Shown: one piece after another, positions 19,695 through 29,219 of the stretch
Layout of the letters: every line of letters begins with the position of its first letter
Position numbering within the stretch: position 1 is the first letter of the stretch
Source of the DNA: DATAOG01 sp963782885
GTDB lineage: Bacteria > Pseudomonadota > Alphaproteobacteria > Geminicoccales > Geminicoccaceae
NCBI GenBank assembly: GCA_963782885.1
Contig: CAWALL010000005.1
Location: forward strand, 1 to 64,000
DNA length: 64,000 nucleotides
Direction: 5' to 3'
Made by a program: the position numbers and the translations under genes
The notes under the pieces: generated by a model
Seen by the model: the letters and a program-made list of their open reading frames with translations, nothing else
Told to the model about the DNA's origin: nothing
Database searches by the model: none

Positions 19695-21425
19695 ATGGGC
19701 ACGCCGGTCAACGACTTGAACCAGGACGAGCAGGCGTGCGCGGCATGGGTCGCGCGCTTTCTCCAGGCGCGCGGCATCGACCGCGTGTTCGGCCTCCAGG
19801 GCGGCCACATCCAGCCGATCTGGGACCACGTCGCCCGCCTCGGCATCCGCATCATCGATGTCCGCGACGAGGGCGCGGCCGTGCACATGGCGCACGCGCA
19901 CACGGAGCTCACGGGCCAGCTCGGGGTCGCGATGGCGACCGCGGGGCCAGGCGTCACCAACTGCGTCACCGCGATCGCCAACGCGTCGCTGGCGCGCGCG
20001 CCGGTGCTCCTGATCGGCGGCTGCACCTCGCGCCCGCAGGCCAACATGGGACCGCTCCAGGACATCCCGCACGTCGACATCCTGCGGCCGGTGAGCCGCC
20101 TTGCCCGGACCGCGCGCGTGCCCGAGCAGGTGATTCGGGAGCTGGACGAGGCGGTGGCGCGGGCGCTCGGCGACCTCGGCGAGCCCGGACCGGTCTATCT
20201 GGAGATCCCGACCGACGTGCTGCGGACGCACGTGCCGCCCCAGCTGGTGCTGGACGATTGGCTGCGGCCGAAGCCACAGCGCCTCATGCCGCCCGATCCG
20301 CAGGCGGTGGCGGAGGCGGTCGACGTCCTGTGGAGCGCCAGGCGCCCCTTGGTCGTGACCGGCCGGGGTGCGCGCGGCGCCGGCCGCGAGCTCGTCCGCT
20401 TCCTCGACGTGAGCGGTGCTCTCTATCTCGACACCCAGGAAAGCCGTGGTCTGGTTCCGGCCGACCATGCCTCGTTCATCGGTGCGCTGCGCGGTGTGGC
20501 GATGACCGAGGCGGACGTGGTCCTGGTGATCGGGCGCAAGCTCGACTACCAGCTCGGCTACGGCTCTCCGGCCGTGTTCCCGAACGCGCGCTTCGTCCGG
20601 ATCGCCGACACCGCGGGCGAACTCGTGGACAACCGTCGGGGCACGCCCGAGCTCCTGGCCACGCCCGCGCTGGCACTCGATGCCCTGGTCGAGCAATGCG
20701 GCAACCGCAAGCCGGCGATCGATGCCGCGTGGGCCGAGAACCTCCGCCGGCGCCACCTGGAACGGTCCGCCCCGGAGGCGAGGAAAGCCGCGCCGCAACG
20801 AGGTGACGACGGCAAGATCCATCCGGCGGCGATCTTCGAGGCGATCCGGGCGGCGGCCGATCCGGAATATATCGCCATTGCCGATGGCGGCGATCTCCTG
20901 AGCTTCGCCCGGGTCGGGCTGGAAGCGCGCACCTACATGGATGCCGGCGCGTTCGGGTGCTTGGGCGTCGGCGTCCCGTTCGGCATCGCTGCCGCGCTCG
21001 CCCATCCGGAGCGTCAGGTGATCTCGGTCAACGGCGACGGCGCGTTCGGCATCAACGCCATGGAGATCGACACCGCCGTCCGGCACGGCGCCAAGGCGGT
21101 CTTCATCGTCTCAAACAACGCCGCCTGGAACATCGAGCGCTACGACCAGGAGGCCAACTACGGCGGTCGGGTGGTCGGGACCATGCTCCGCCATTCCGAC
21201 TATGCCGCCATGGCGAGAGCGCTGGGCGCCCACGGCGAGCGGGTCGAGGATCCGGGCGACCTCCCCGCCGCGCTCGCGCGCGCGCTCGACCACGCGCCGG
21301 CCGTGCTCGACGTGGTCACCTCGCAGGCCGCCGTCTCGTCCGATGCCAGGAAGGGACTGGGGTTCGTGCCGGACTACCAGCCGCTCACTGCCTGGGACGA
21401 CGCCGAGCGACGGCGGCGGCAGTGA
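19695..21425 (+). CDS. Thiamine diphosphate enzyme (acetolactate synthase / 2-hydroxyacyl-CoA lyase superfamily)
   Basis: This is a 576-residue three-domain ThDP enzyme. The N-terminal Pyr domain has the catalytic glutamate E59 in DVRDEGAAVHMA. A central Rossmann-like domain follows (PLVVTGRGARGAGRELV). The C-terminal PP domain has the GDG...NN cofactor motif: GDGAFGINAMEIDT, then VSNNAAWN. The family covers acetolactate synthase, oxalyl-CoA decarboxylase, HACL and others. An adjacent acyl-CoA synthetase and no small regulatory subunit gene make a CoA-ester enzyme more likely than biosynthetic ALS. The ATG has GAGGGAGG upstream. Confidence 0.82.
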   Translation: MGTPVNDLNQDEQACAAWVARFLQARGIDRVFGLQGGHIQPIWDHVARLGIRIIDVRDEGAAVHMAHAHTELTGQLGVAMATAGPGVTNCVTAIANASLARAPVLLIGGCTSRPQANMGPLQDIPHVDILRPVSRLARTARVPEQVIRELDEAVARALGDLGEPGPVYLEIPTDVLRTHVPPQLVLDDWLRPKPQRLMPPDPQAVAEAVDVLWSARRPLVVTGRGARGAGRELVRFLDVSGALYLDTQESRGLVPADHASFIGALRGVAMTEADVVLVIGRKLDYQLGYGSPAVFPNARFVRIADTAGELVDNRRGTPELLATPALALDALVEQCGNRKPAIDAAWAENLRRRHLERSAPEARKAAPQRGDDGKIHPAAIFEAIRAAADPEYIAIADGGDLLSFARVGLEARTYMDAGAFGCLGVGVPFGIAAALAHPERQVISVNGDGAFGINAMEIDTAVRHGAKAVFIVSNNAAWNIERYDQEANYGGRVVGTMLRHSDYAAMARALGAHGERVEDPGDLPAALARALDHAPAVLDVVTSQAAVSSDARKGLGFVPDYQPLTAWDDAERRRRQ

Positions 21426-21491
21426 CGGCCGAGCGCGAATCCTGCCGGCCCAACGCCATCCCATCCGCAGCCAAAGACGGGGGCTCAGCCC

Positions 21492-21914
21492 ATGAACGCC
21501 CAGTACACGACGAGGGTCACTTCATCCGGCGGGCGCGAAGGCCACGTCCGCTCGGCGGACGGCGTCCTCGAACTGCCGCTCTCGATGCCAAAGGAGCTCG
21601 GTGGCTCGGGCAAGCCCGGCACCACCAACCCCGAGCAGCTGTTCGCCGCCGGCTATGCCGCCTGCTTCGAGAACGCCCTGTTGCGCGCTGCCCGGGAAGA
21701 GAGGGTGAAGCTTTCCGGCTCCCCGGTGACCGCCACGGTCGGCATCGGCCGGCGCGCAGACGGCCGCTTCGGGCTCGAAGTGGCGCTCGCAGTCAAGCTC
21801 GATGGCCTCGAGCGCGCCGAAGCCGAGGACCTGGCGCGGGCCGCGGACGAGGAAATCTGTCCCTACTCCAGGGCGGTTCGGGGCAATGTCGACGTGGCCG
21901 TCAGCGTGGCGTAG
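21492..21914 (+). CDS. ohr: Organic hydroperoxide resistance protein (Ohr/OsmC family)
   Basis: Ohr reduces organic hydroperoxides with a dithiol mechanism in the cytoplasm. The 140-residue length fits. Both catalytic cysteines are present: GYAACFENAL near residue 59 and ICPYSRAVRGN near residue 126. It is 66 bases after the ThDP gene and in the same direction, so it may be co-transcribed. No OhrR-type regulator sits next to it. Confidence 0.9.
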   Translation: MNAQYTTRVTSSGGREGHVRSADGVLELPLSMPKELGGSGKPGTTNPEQLFAAGYAACFENALLRAAREERVKLSGSPVTATVGIGRRADGRFGLEVALAVKLDGLERAEAEDLARAADEEICPYSRAVRGNVDVAVSVA

Positions 21915-21992
21915 CGGCGGCGCGCCGGCGGCCGCTCAATAACCGGTCGTCCTGCTCACCATTCAAGGTCATCATCCCAAGGTCGGTTCGCC

Positions 21993-22858
21993 ATGACGGA
22001 TTGGACGCACGACTATGCGACGTTGAGCGAGGTCACGCTGCACTACGTGACCGCCGGCGCCGGCGACCCGGTCGTCTTGCTGCAGGGCTGGCCGCAAACC
22101 TGGTTCATGTGGTGCAAGATCATCCCGGGTCTTGCGGAGCGCTACCGGGTGATCGCGCCCGACCTGCGCGGACTGGGCGACTCGACCCGTCCGGCCGAAG
22201 GCTACGACAAGGCCAGGGTGGCCGCAGACCTGCGCGAGCTGGTTCATGACCACCTCGGGCTCGGTCCGATCTTCCTGGTCGGGCACGACTGGGGCGGGCC
22301 CGTGGCGTTCGCCTATGCCGCGGCCGCGCCCGACCAGGTCCGCAGGCTGGTTCTGCTGGACGTGCCGATTCCCGGTGACGGCACCGAGGTCTTCTTCGCC
22401 GGCCGCTGGCATCACGCGTTCCATTGGATTCCGGAAGTTCCCGAGGCGCTCACCGCCGGCCGCGTGCGCACCTACCTCGAGTATTTCTATCGCACCTGGG
22501 GTGCCCGCCCGATGCGATCGAGGACGAGGCGATCGAGGACGAGGCGATCGCCGAATACGTCCGCACCTACAGCCAGCCCGGCGCCATGCGCGCCGGCTTC
22601 AACTACTACCGGGCGACCCCTCGCGATGTCGCCGACAACCAGGCCACGCTGAGGTCTTCGGGGAAGCTCAGGATGCCGGTGCTCAGCATCGCCGGCACCG
22701 AGGGACGAGGTCGCGGCGCCGCGGTCGTCCTGGATTCGGCGAGGCGGGTCGCCGAGGACGTGCGTGGCGGGGCGGTCGACAACGCCGGTCACTGGCTCGC
22801 GGAAGAGCAGCCGAGGGAGGTGCTGCAGCGGATGCTGGACTTCTTTAGCGAGACCTGA
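21993..22858 (+). pseudogene. Alpha/beta hydrolase (epoxide hydrolase/haloacetate dehalogenase-like), frameshifted
   Basis: The N-terminal 170 residues are typical: oxyanion region LLQGWPQTWFMW, PDLRGLGDSTRP, and nucleophile elbow VGHDWGGPVAF with the nucleophile aspartate. The frame breaks near 22505 at GCCCGCCCGATG, and the rest (DAIEDEAIEDEAIAEYVRTY to the C-terminal catalytic histidine in DNAGHWLAEEQP) lies in another frame to 22858. A 15-bp in-frame direct repeat coding IEDEA sits just after the shift. The nucleophile and the histidine cannot be in one chain without recoding. Confidence 0.8.
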
Positions 22859-22897
22859 ACCCCTCGCAGTATGGCAGACCAGTTGGTTCGACGGTCC

Positions 22898-23357
22898 TCA
22901 CCGCGCTTCGAGCCACTCCTTGACCGCTGGCGCAGCGTCTGCTGCGCCGCGCCGCCGACGAACACGCCGATGTGGCCGCCCTTGACCGCGAGCTCGGTGT
23001 AATCCTTGCTGCCGACGTGCTGCCGGAGCGCCTTGGTCATCGGCGGCGGGATGATGTGGTCGGTCTCGGTGTAGATGTTGAGCACCGGCATCGTCACCTG
23101 GCGCAGATCGACCCGGCGGCCGACCAGCTCGAACTCGCCCCGGACCAGTTTGTTCTGCCGATAGAGATCGTCCAGCCACTGGCGCGCGACGCCGCCCGGA
23201 TGGGCAGGGCGATCGGCCAGCCACTTTTCCATGCGCAGGAAGTTCATGAGCTTGGCTTCGTCCTGGCCGACCTCGACTAGGGTCAGGCTGTGTTCGCGAG
23301 CAGCTTCATGAGCTCGGCGACCCGCTCGGCTGCGACCTGCATCTCCTCTAGCTGCAT
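22898..23357 (-). pseudogene. phaC: Class III PHA synthase PhaC, internally deleted and frameshifted
   Basis: PhaC polymerises 3-hydroxyacyl-CoA into storage polyester. The start at 23357 gives MQLEEMQVAAERVAELMKLL and soon stops. In another frame, C-terminal PhaC sequence begins abruptly: MNFLRMEKWLADRP, YRQNKLVRGEFELVGRRVDL, MPVLNIYTETDHIIPP, then GGHIGVFVGG. A last shift near 22945 puts the end (KEWLEAR) in a third frame. About 200 central residues, including the lipase-box cysteine, are missing. A TTG-N8-CAA site lies 84 bp upstream. Confidence 0.75.
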
Positions 23358-23440
23358 GACTGCGTATATATGCAGATAAGAATTTGATGCAAGCCCGGTC
23401 CTGTCGCATTTTGCGCCATCGTCGCAGCGCGCTCCTCTCC

Positions 23441-23454
23441 TTGACCCAGGTCAA
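23441..23454. promoter_or_regulatory. FNR/FixK-type site upstream of phaC relic
   Basis: TTGACCCAGGTCAA is a perfect dyad apart from its centre and fits TTG-N8-CAA. It is centred about 90 bases upstream of the phaC relic start. Being symmetrical, it could also act towards the pyruvate kinase-like gene about 400 bases away. Confidence 0.6.
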
Positions 23455-23804
23455 TTGAGATCGCGCACGGCACCTCGTAGCCTGGTTCTGCCGGGGAGGA
23501 GCCGGTTTCTCGGGCGCCGGCGGCAGTCACTCCGCACCGCAGTCACCGGTGATCCGGGTCGACCGCACCCAGCTGTGGCTCCGATGAGGCGGGAAGCCCC
23601 GGCAGGTCGTCGTTGGCGAGACCGTCAGCGCCGAGCGGGAGGTTGCCCCGATGACCGCGCACAAAAATGTCTGTTTGACGCCGCAAGGTCGATCACCCAC
23701 GACCGGTCCGCCGGGGGCAGGGGCGCCGCAGGCGGCCGGCAACCGAGACGATGTGCCCTTGCGCCGACCCGTGGGCGCAGTCACGCCGCCTTGAACGCAA
23801 CAGT
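23455..23804. other. Intergenic stretch before the pyruvate kinase-like gene
   Basis: About 350 bases with no supportable gene. It lies between divergent transcription units and should hold the promoter of the pyruvate kinase-like gene, but I cannot place it. Confidence 0.4.
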
Positions 23805-23822
23805 TTTTTCCACCTGGAAAAA
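23805..23822. repeat. Short perfect palindrome upstream of the pyruvate kinase-like gene
   Basis: TTTTTCCA-CC-TGGAAAAA forms an 8-bp perfect dyad 26 bases before the ATG at 23849 and just before the AGGAGG ribosome-binding site. Position suits an operator or a leader hairpin better than a terminator. Confidence 0.45.
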
Positions 23823-23848
23823 GCGCGGCCCCCTCCCAGGAGGCAAAC

Positions 23849-25127
23849 ATGCCCGAGCCGTCCCTTCGTCTGCTCGAGCCTGAATCCCTCCCGGCGCAGA
23901 CACCGGCAGAGCTGATCGCCACTCTCCGCCAGCTTTACGCCGAGGCCACAGCCGAAGGTGAGCAGGTCCTCGAGCGGTGGCGGCGTGGCATGGCGCGGCA
24001 TGCTTTCAAACTCAGCGCTCCGAACCTTGCGCACTATCTGATGCTGCGGCGCCGTGACTTGCGGGATCTGCAGGACCAGCTGACCCTACGCGGGCTGTCG
24101 TCGCTCGGCCGGCTCGAGGCACGGGTGCTGCCCAATCTAAACGCCGTGATCGCAGCGCTGGGCCCCCATGTGGGCGAGCCGGCGCGGTTCCCGAGCGCGC
24201 GCGCCTTCTACCGCGGCGAGCGACTGCTCGCGCGCAACAGCATCGAACTGCTCGGGCGGCGCGAGCCGCGGCGCCGGGCCATCATGGTGACGTTGGGCAC
24301 GGAGGCCGCGGAAGAGCCGGATCTGGTGCTCGACCTCGTCCGCCGTGGCATGGACGTCGCCCGGATCAATGGCGCGTGACGCGCCGGCCGTCTGGGGTCG
24401 CATGGTCGCGAACCTGCGCCGCGCGGACCGGGCGTGTCGGCGCGATCTGCGCATCCTGTTCGATCTCGCCGGCCCGTCCTGTCGGACGGACGAGGTCGCG
24501 CTGATCGACCGCGCCCGCCTGCAGCCGGGCGACCGTCTGCTGCTGACGCGGGGTGCGCCCAAGGCGGACGGACGTTTTCCCGCCCTTGCGTTCTGCACGG
24601 TTCCAGGCGCGCTTGACCGGCTCGCGCCGGGACAGGCGATGTGGTTCGACGACGGCAAGCTGCAAGGCGAGGTCGAGGAAGTTCGAGGCGAGGGCGTGCT
24701 GGTGCGCGTCCTGCGCACCGGGCCCAAGGGCGCGAAGCTCGAGTCGGGAAATCTGCCGGAGATCATCGTTCAGGCTGCGCGCTGGCAGCCGTTCGGCGTG
24801 ATGATCGCGCGCGGTGATCTCGCGCTCGGAATCGGTTTCGCACGGCTCGCCGAGATGCAGGAGGAGCTGTTGTGGCTCTGCGAAGCGGCGCACGTTCCTG
24901 TGGTCTGGGCGACCGAGGTCCTGGAGAACCTGCGGAAGACGGGGATGTTCGCGCGAGGCGAAATGACGGACGCGGCGATGGTGGCTCGCGCCGAATGCGT
25001 GATGTTGAACAAGGGCCCCTAGCTCGGCGAGTCGATCGAGGTGCTGCAAGGCCTGCTGGTGCGCATGAGCGAGCACCAGAACAAGAAAACCCCGCGTCTG
25101 CGCGCGCTGCACGCCTGGGACCGGTAA
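23849..25127 (+). pseudogene. Pyruvate kinase-like protein, frameshifted, internally deleted, with an in-frame stop
   Basis: The N-terminal 175 residues are an extension seen in some alphaproteobacterial pyruvate kinase homologues, leading into IMVTLGTEA and DLVRRGMDVARINGA. There the frame breaks (about 24365) and resumes with PAVWGRMVANLRRA and RILFDLAGP. After GPKGAKLES the central barrel segment with the catalytic lysine is missing, and sequence resumes near GVMIARGDLALGIG. A TAG at 25020-25022 follows VMLNKGP, after which 35 more in-frame codons of the C-terminus run to 25127. Three separate lesions show this is not a single sequencing error. Confidence 0.78.
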
Positions 25128-25214
25128 GCGGGCGTTCCGCGCCCCGTCCATCGCTAATATCGATTGCGCCGCTGGCGCGAGGGGATCCTCACGGCACCCT
25201 GAATGCCGCAGCCG

Positions 25215-26057
25215 TTACCGCATGGCCTCGGTGCCGGTGATGATCTCGAGCAGCTCGCTGGTGATCTGTTCCTGACGCAGGCGCCCTTCGAGCGCCCTGA
25301 GCTCCAGCAGGCGCTGATCGAGCTTGTCGCGTGCCGATTGCATCGTGGCGAGCCTGGCGTTGTTCTCGCTCGCGAAGCTCTCCATCGCGGCATGGGCCAG
25401 GACGGCGAACAGATACTCCTCGATCAGGCGTTCGAGCAGCACCCGGGGTGTCAGATTGGCGAGCGGCGGCGCGGCTGAGCGTGACGGGCCGAACGTCTCG
25501 AGGTCAACCGGCAGCAGCGACTGCCGCTCGAGTGAGCGCCGGCCGCCGCCCTGATGACGGAAGTACAGGATTTCGACCGTGGCCAGGCGGCCGCGCTCGA
25601 AGCGCTCATAGAGGGCGCCGGCGATCTGCCGCGCGGTCTCGGTGACCGCACCCACATGGGTCGCCATGCCGGTCGCGAAGTCCGGGCGAAAGCCCCGCTC
25701 TTCGATCTGTGCCCGGCCGCGGCCGCCGATCACGAACAAGGTGCCGACGCTCTCGAGGCGAGCCGCGTCGGCGAGCTGATCGTTGAAGGCGCCCGTGAAG
25801 CCGTGCTCGGCCATGAACAGCACGGTGGCGGAGGGCGCGCCGGGCAGCGCGGCCGGGCGCCGCGGCGGTTGGGGCAGCAGCGGCAGGGCCTCGGCGATCG
25901 CGGCGCCGATCACCTCGGCATAGGCGCGCGTGCCCTCGAGCGCGGCCTGGGCCTCCTGGACGCGGACCGCGGCGACCGCGCGCATGGCGCCAACGATGTC
26001 CTGCAGCTCGTACAGATTGTGCAGCTGGAGCTCGAGCTCGGCGAGACGCCCGGCCAT
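25215..26057 (-). CDS. atpG: N-ATPase F1 subunit gamma
   Basis: This is the central-shaft subunit of the N-type rotary ATPase, 280 residues. The N-terminal helix has the family look (LELQLHNLYELQDIVGAMRAVAAVR) and the C-terminal helix holds SFASENNARLATMQSARDKLDQRL, the usual gamma signature region (ENNARL instead of SENAAR). It overlaps atpA by one base (ATGA-type junction). It is the last gene of a nine-gene operon. N-ATPase gamma subunits are divergent from housekeeping ones, as here. Confidence 0.9.
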   Translation of the reverse strand: MAGRLAELELQLHNLYELQDIVGAMRAVAAVRVQEAQAALEGTRAYAEVIGAAIAEALPLLPQPPRRPAALPGAPSATVLFMAEHGFTGAFNDQLADAARLESVGTLFVIGGRGRAQIEERGFRPDFATGMATHVGAVTETARQIAGALYERFERGRLATVEILYFRHQGGGRRSLERQSLLPVDLETFGPSRSAAPPLANLTPRVLLERLIEEYLFAVLAHAAMESFASENNARLATMQSARDKLDQRLLELRALEGRLRQEQITSELLEIITGTEAMR

Positions 26058-27574
26058 CAGGGCACGCTCTCGCCCGCGAACTCTCGGAAGGCGGCCAGGA
26101 GTGCTTTCCGGGTGTCGTCGTCGAGCTCGCCGCTCGCATCGACCCGATGGGTGGGTGCTGCGGCGTGCTCCGCAAGCCAGTCCGGCAGCTTCAGCCCGAG
26201 TTCTGCGACGCGTTCCGGCGCCAGCCCGTCGAGCAGGCCTTCGGTCAAGGCCAGCAGGAGCGCCACCTGGACCGCGAGCGACCGGGGCTGGTACTGGGGT
26301 TGCGAGAGCACGGCGCGGATGCGGCGACCATGCTCGATGGTCTTGCGGGTGCGGGCATCGACCATGCCGCCAAACCGGGTAAAGATCTCGAGTTCGAGGA
26401 ACTGGGTGTAGTCGAGTCGGAGCGAGCCGCTCAGCGCGCGCAGGGCGGGCGGCTGGGTCTTGCCCCCGACTCTGGACACGCTCCGGCCGACGTCGACCGC
26501 GGGCTTCTGGTCCTCGTGGAACAGCTTGGCGTCGAGATAGAACTGGCCGTCGGTGATCGAGATCAGGTTGGTCGGGATGTAGGCGGCGAGGTTGCCAGCC
26601 TGGGTCTCGGCGATCGGCAGCGCGGTCAGCGAGCCGCCGCCGCGCTCGGTATTGAGCTTGGCGGCGCGCTCGAGGAGCCGCGCGTGAACGTAGAAGATGT
26701 CGCCGGGATAAGCCTCGCGCCCGGGGGGCTGGCGCAGCAGGAGAGCGAGCTCACGATGGGTCGCCGCGTGCTTGGTCAGATCGTCGATCACGACCAGCAC
26801 ATCACTGCCGCGGTCGCGAAAATGCTCGCCCATCGTGAAGCCGGCGTAGGGAGCGAGCCACTGCAACCCGGGCGGCAGCTCCGGCTCGGCGATCACGAAG
26901 ATGCAGCGCTCGAAGGCGCCGTGCCGGCGCACCGCCTCGATGACCTGCTTGACCGAGGACGACTTCTGGCCGACCGCGACGTAGATGCAGATCACGTTGC
27001 TGCGGCGCTGGTTGATGATGGCGTCGACCGCGATCGCGGTCTTGCCGGTCGCGCGGTCGCCGACGATCAGCTCGCGCTGGCCGCGGCCGAGCGGGAACAG
27101 GGCGTCGATCACGAGGATGCCGGTCGCGAGCGGCTGGGTCACGAGCTCGCGCTCGATGATCTCGGGTGCCTGCCGCTCGACCCGCTCGAAGCGCTCAGGC
27201 TTGAGTTCGGGGCCCCCATCCAGAGGCCGGCCGAGCGGATCGAGAACGCGGCCGAGCAATCCCTCGCCGACCGGCACCTCGAGCACCTCGCCGGTCGCCT
27301 GGACCCGGCCACCCGCGGCCAGGCGATCATCGGAGCCGAGAATCACGCAGCCGATCTCGTCCGGGCGCAACTCGGCCGCGAAGCCGAGCGTGCCGCCCTC
27401 GAAGCGCAGCAGCTCGTCGAGGCGGACGTCTGGCAGGCCTGAGACCGCGGCGATGCCGTCGCCGAGCCGCTCGACCCGGCCGATCTGCTCGAGCCGCGCG
27501 TCGGGCCGATAGCGCTCGACCGTGCCGCGCGCCTGCGGCAGCCAGCGCTCAAGCCCCTCCTTCAGGTCCACCAT
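26057..27574 (-). CDS. atpA: N-ATPase F1 subunit alpha
   Basis: This is the regulatory nucleotide-binding subunit, 505 residues. The P-loop GDRATGKT is at 172-179. Other alpha hallmarks are YVAVGQKSSSVKQV, the VLVVIDDLTKHA strand (Walker B), and AKLNTERGGGSLTALPIAETQ. The arginine finger lies in the SVSRVGGKTQ segment. The gene order and the AtpQ/AtpR genes upstream mark it as N-type; a housekeeping F1 operon would normally lie elsewhere. Confidence 0.93.
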   Translation of the reverse strand: MVDLKEGLERWLPQARGTVERYRPDARLEQIGRVERLGDGIAAVSGLPDVRLDELLRFEGGTLGFAAELRPDEIGCVILGSDDRLAAGGRVQATGEVLEVPVGEGLLGRVLDPLGRPLDGGPELKPERFERVERQAPEIIERELVTQPLATGILVIDALFPLGRGQRELIVGDRATGKTAIAVDAIINQRRSNVICIYVAVGQKSSSVKQVIEAVRRHGAFERCIFVIAEPELPPGLQWLAPYAGFTMGEHFRDRGSDVLVVIDDLTKHAATHRELALLLRQPPGREAYPGDIFYVHARLLERAAKLNTERGGGSLTALPIAETQAGNLAAYIPTNLISITDGQFYLDAKLFHEDQKPAVDVGRSVSRVGGKTQPPALRALSGSLRLDYTQFLELEIFTRFGGMVDARTRKTIEHGRRIRAVLSQPQYQPRSLAVQVALLLALTEGLLDGLAPERVAELGLKLPDWLAEHAAAPTHRVDASGELDDDTRKALLAAFREFAGESVP

Positions 27575-28298
27575 GGCGCTTCAGCTCCGCCTCGATCTCC
27601 GCGAGGCTGTCCCGCCAGCTGTGGCGGAGGATGGTATGCGGGAAATGCAGCTCGGCGCCCGCGATCAGGGCTGGATCCTCTGCGAATGCCACTGTCGTGT
27701 CAGCACCCAGCAGCGCCTGCAGCTGCTTTTCGAAGGCGTCGCGGGCCGCTGGCTCGAGGGGGCCGGCGGTCACCAGCTGCATCCCCGCGCCGTCCGCGAG
27801 CTGGCCGACCAGTTCCCGCCGCTCCGGCTCTCCGAGCGCCTGCAGCCGCGCGACCAGTCGATCAGGGAAAGGGACGCCGGCATCGTTCAGCAGATGGCGC
27901 GCGATGTTCACGGCCAGCTCGATCGTCTGCTGGCGGAGCGCTTCGGCCGCCTCGATGCGTTCCTGCGCGAGCCGCTGGCGTCCCTCGGCGATCAGCTTCT
28001 CGGCATCGGCGCGGGCCTGCTCGAGCAGGCGCTGGGCGTCCGCCCTGGCGCTCGCGTGCGCCTGTTCCAGCGCCTGATCCCGCTCCTTCGCGATCGCTGC
28101 GCGCTGCTGCTGCAGCTCGGCGCGCAGCTGCTCGGCCGCGGCCTTGGCGGCGTTGGCCTCGGCGATCACGCTCTCGGTCCGCTGCTGCCGCTCGGCGATG
28201 ATGCCCAGCACCGGCCGGTAGAGGAAATGCTGCAGTAGCCAGACCAGGACTAGGAAATTGGCGACCTGAAGTGCCAGCGTCCACCAGTCGATGCGCAT
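27549..28298 (-). CDS. atpF: N-ATPase stator subunit b with delta-like C-terminus
   Basis: This 249-residue product is longer than a usual b subunit (about 160). Residues 1-30 form a membrane anchor (WWTLALQVANFLVLVWLLQH). A long charged helix follows to about residue 130. The C-terminal part ends FAEDPALIAGAELHFPHTIL, which resembles the end of the delta/OSCP subunit (D-P-x-L-I-x-G). No separate delta gene exists in the operon, so this protein probably does both jobs. It overlaps atpA by 26 bases. Confidence 0.88.
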   Translation of the reverse strand: MRIDWWTLALQVANFLVLVWLLQHFLYRPVLGIIAERQQRTESVIAEANAAKAAAEQLRAELQQQRAAIAKERDQALEQAHASARADAQRLLEQARADAEKLIAEGRQRLAQERIEAAEALRQQTIELAVNIARHLLNDAGVPFPDRLVARLQALGEPERRELVGQLADGAGMQLVTAGPLEPAARDAFEKQLQALLGADTTVAFAEDPALIAGAELHFPHTILRHSWRDSLAEIEAELKRHGGPEGGA

Positions 28299-28302
28299 CG
28301 GC

Positions 28303-28551
28303 TCAGTGCACGAACGGGTTCGCGAACAGGACCAGGAGCGCGATCACCAGGCAATAGATCGCCATGGTCTCGATCATCGCGAGGCCGACGAACAGCGTGC
28401 GCGACAGGACGCCTGCCGCCTCCGGCTGGCGCGCGATCGCGTCCATCGCCGCGGCCACCGCCCGGCCTTCGCCGAGCCCCGGGCCAATCGCGCCGAGCCC
28501 GACCGCGATCGCCGCGGCCAGAATCGAGATCGCTTCGACGCTCATGCTCAC
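28303..28551 (-). CDS. atpE: N-ATPase F0 rotor subunit c (two-glutamate type)
   Basis: This is an 82-residue hairpin that forms the rotor ring. Helix 1 contains GLGEG with E28, and helix 2 contains AMIETMAIY with E61 and T62, and Y66 five residues on. E28, E61, T62 and Y66 align by spacing with the sodium-site positions Q32, E65, S66 and Y70 of the Ilyobacter c subunit. N-ATPase c subunits with two glutamates are known. Whether such rings carry Na+ or H+ is debated in the literature, so the ion is not assigned here. Confidence 0.93.
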   Translation of the reverse strand: MSMSVEAISILAAAIAVGLGAIGPGLGEGRAVAAAMDAIARQPEAAGVLSRTLFVGLAMIETMAIYCLVIALLVLFANPFVH

Positions 28552-29219
28552 CCCCTCTCGATGCTGCCGATGCCGGCGCCGATGAAGACGGCTGCCAGCA
28601 CCGTGAAGATGTAGGCCTGGATCAGGCCAATCAGGATTTCCAACGCCATCAGCGGGATCGGCAGAAACAGCCCGGCCAGAGCCAAGACCGTAGCGATCAC
28701 GAACTCGCCGCTCAGGACGTTGCCGAACAGCCGGATCATCAAGGAGAAGGTGCGCGTGATCTCGGACAGGATGTTGAGCGGCAGCATGATCAGGGTGGGC
28801 TTGGCGTACGCGCCGAGATAGGCGCGCAGACCCCGCCGGCGCAGGCCATAGCCGTGGACCGCGAAGAAGACGATCAGTGCCAGCGCGCCCGCGGTCTCGA
28901 TCGAGGCGGTCGGCGGCCGGACCCCCGGCAGGATGCCCGAGAGGTTGGCGAGTGCCAGGAAGATGAACAGGGAGCCCAGCAGCGGCAGGAACGGCCGGCC
29001 CGAAGCCTGTATCGTCGCCGTGATCTGGTCTTCGATCGAGGTCACCAGGATCTCGAGCACCGCCTGCCAGCGTGCGGGCTGCAGCTGCAGCCGCCGGGTG
29101 ACGAGGTAGCAGCCGCTGATGAGCACCAGCATCAGCGACCAGGTCGTGACGACCGGCTCGGCGATCGGGACCGGCCCGATGTGGAAGAGATCCGGTGCGA
29201 CCAGCGGCGATTCGCTCAC
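28548..29219 (-). CDS. atpB: N-ATPase F0 subunit a
   Basis: This 223-residue membrane subunit provides the ion half-channels. The essential arginine sits in FSLMIRLFGNVLSGE, preceded by the typical SEITRTFS. The C-terminal helix is LIQAYIFTVLAAVFIG. About five to six hydrophobic segments are visible. It overlaps atpE and atpR by four bases each. Confidence 0.93.
   Translation of the reverse strand: MSESPLVAPDLFHIGPVPIAEPVVTTWSLMLVLISGCYLVTRRLQLQPARWQAVLEILVTSIEDQITATIQASGRPFLPLLGSLFIFLALANLSGILPGVRPPTASIETAGALALIVFFAVHGYGLRRRGLRAYLGAYAKPTLIMLPLNILSEITRTFSLMIRLFGNVLSGEFVIATVLALAGLFLPIPLMALEILIGLIQAYIFTVLAAVFIGAGIGSIERG

Noticed and set aside
23805..23822. Rho-independent terminator
   Set aside because: No plus-strand gene lies directly upstream, the stem is AT-rich and the palindrome sits beside a ribosome-binding site.
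26147..27442. A 431-codon plus-strand frame across atpA
   Set aside because: It is antisense to atpA, whose P-loop and catalytic motifs are intact.
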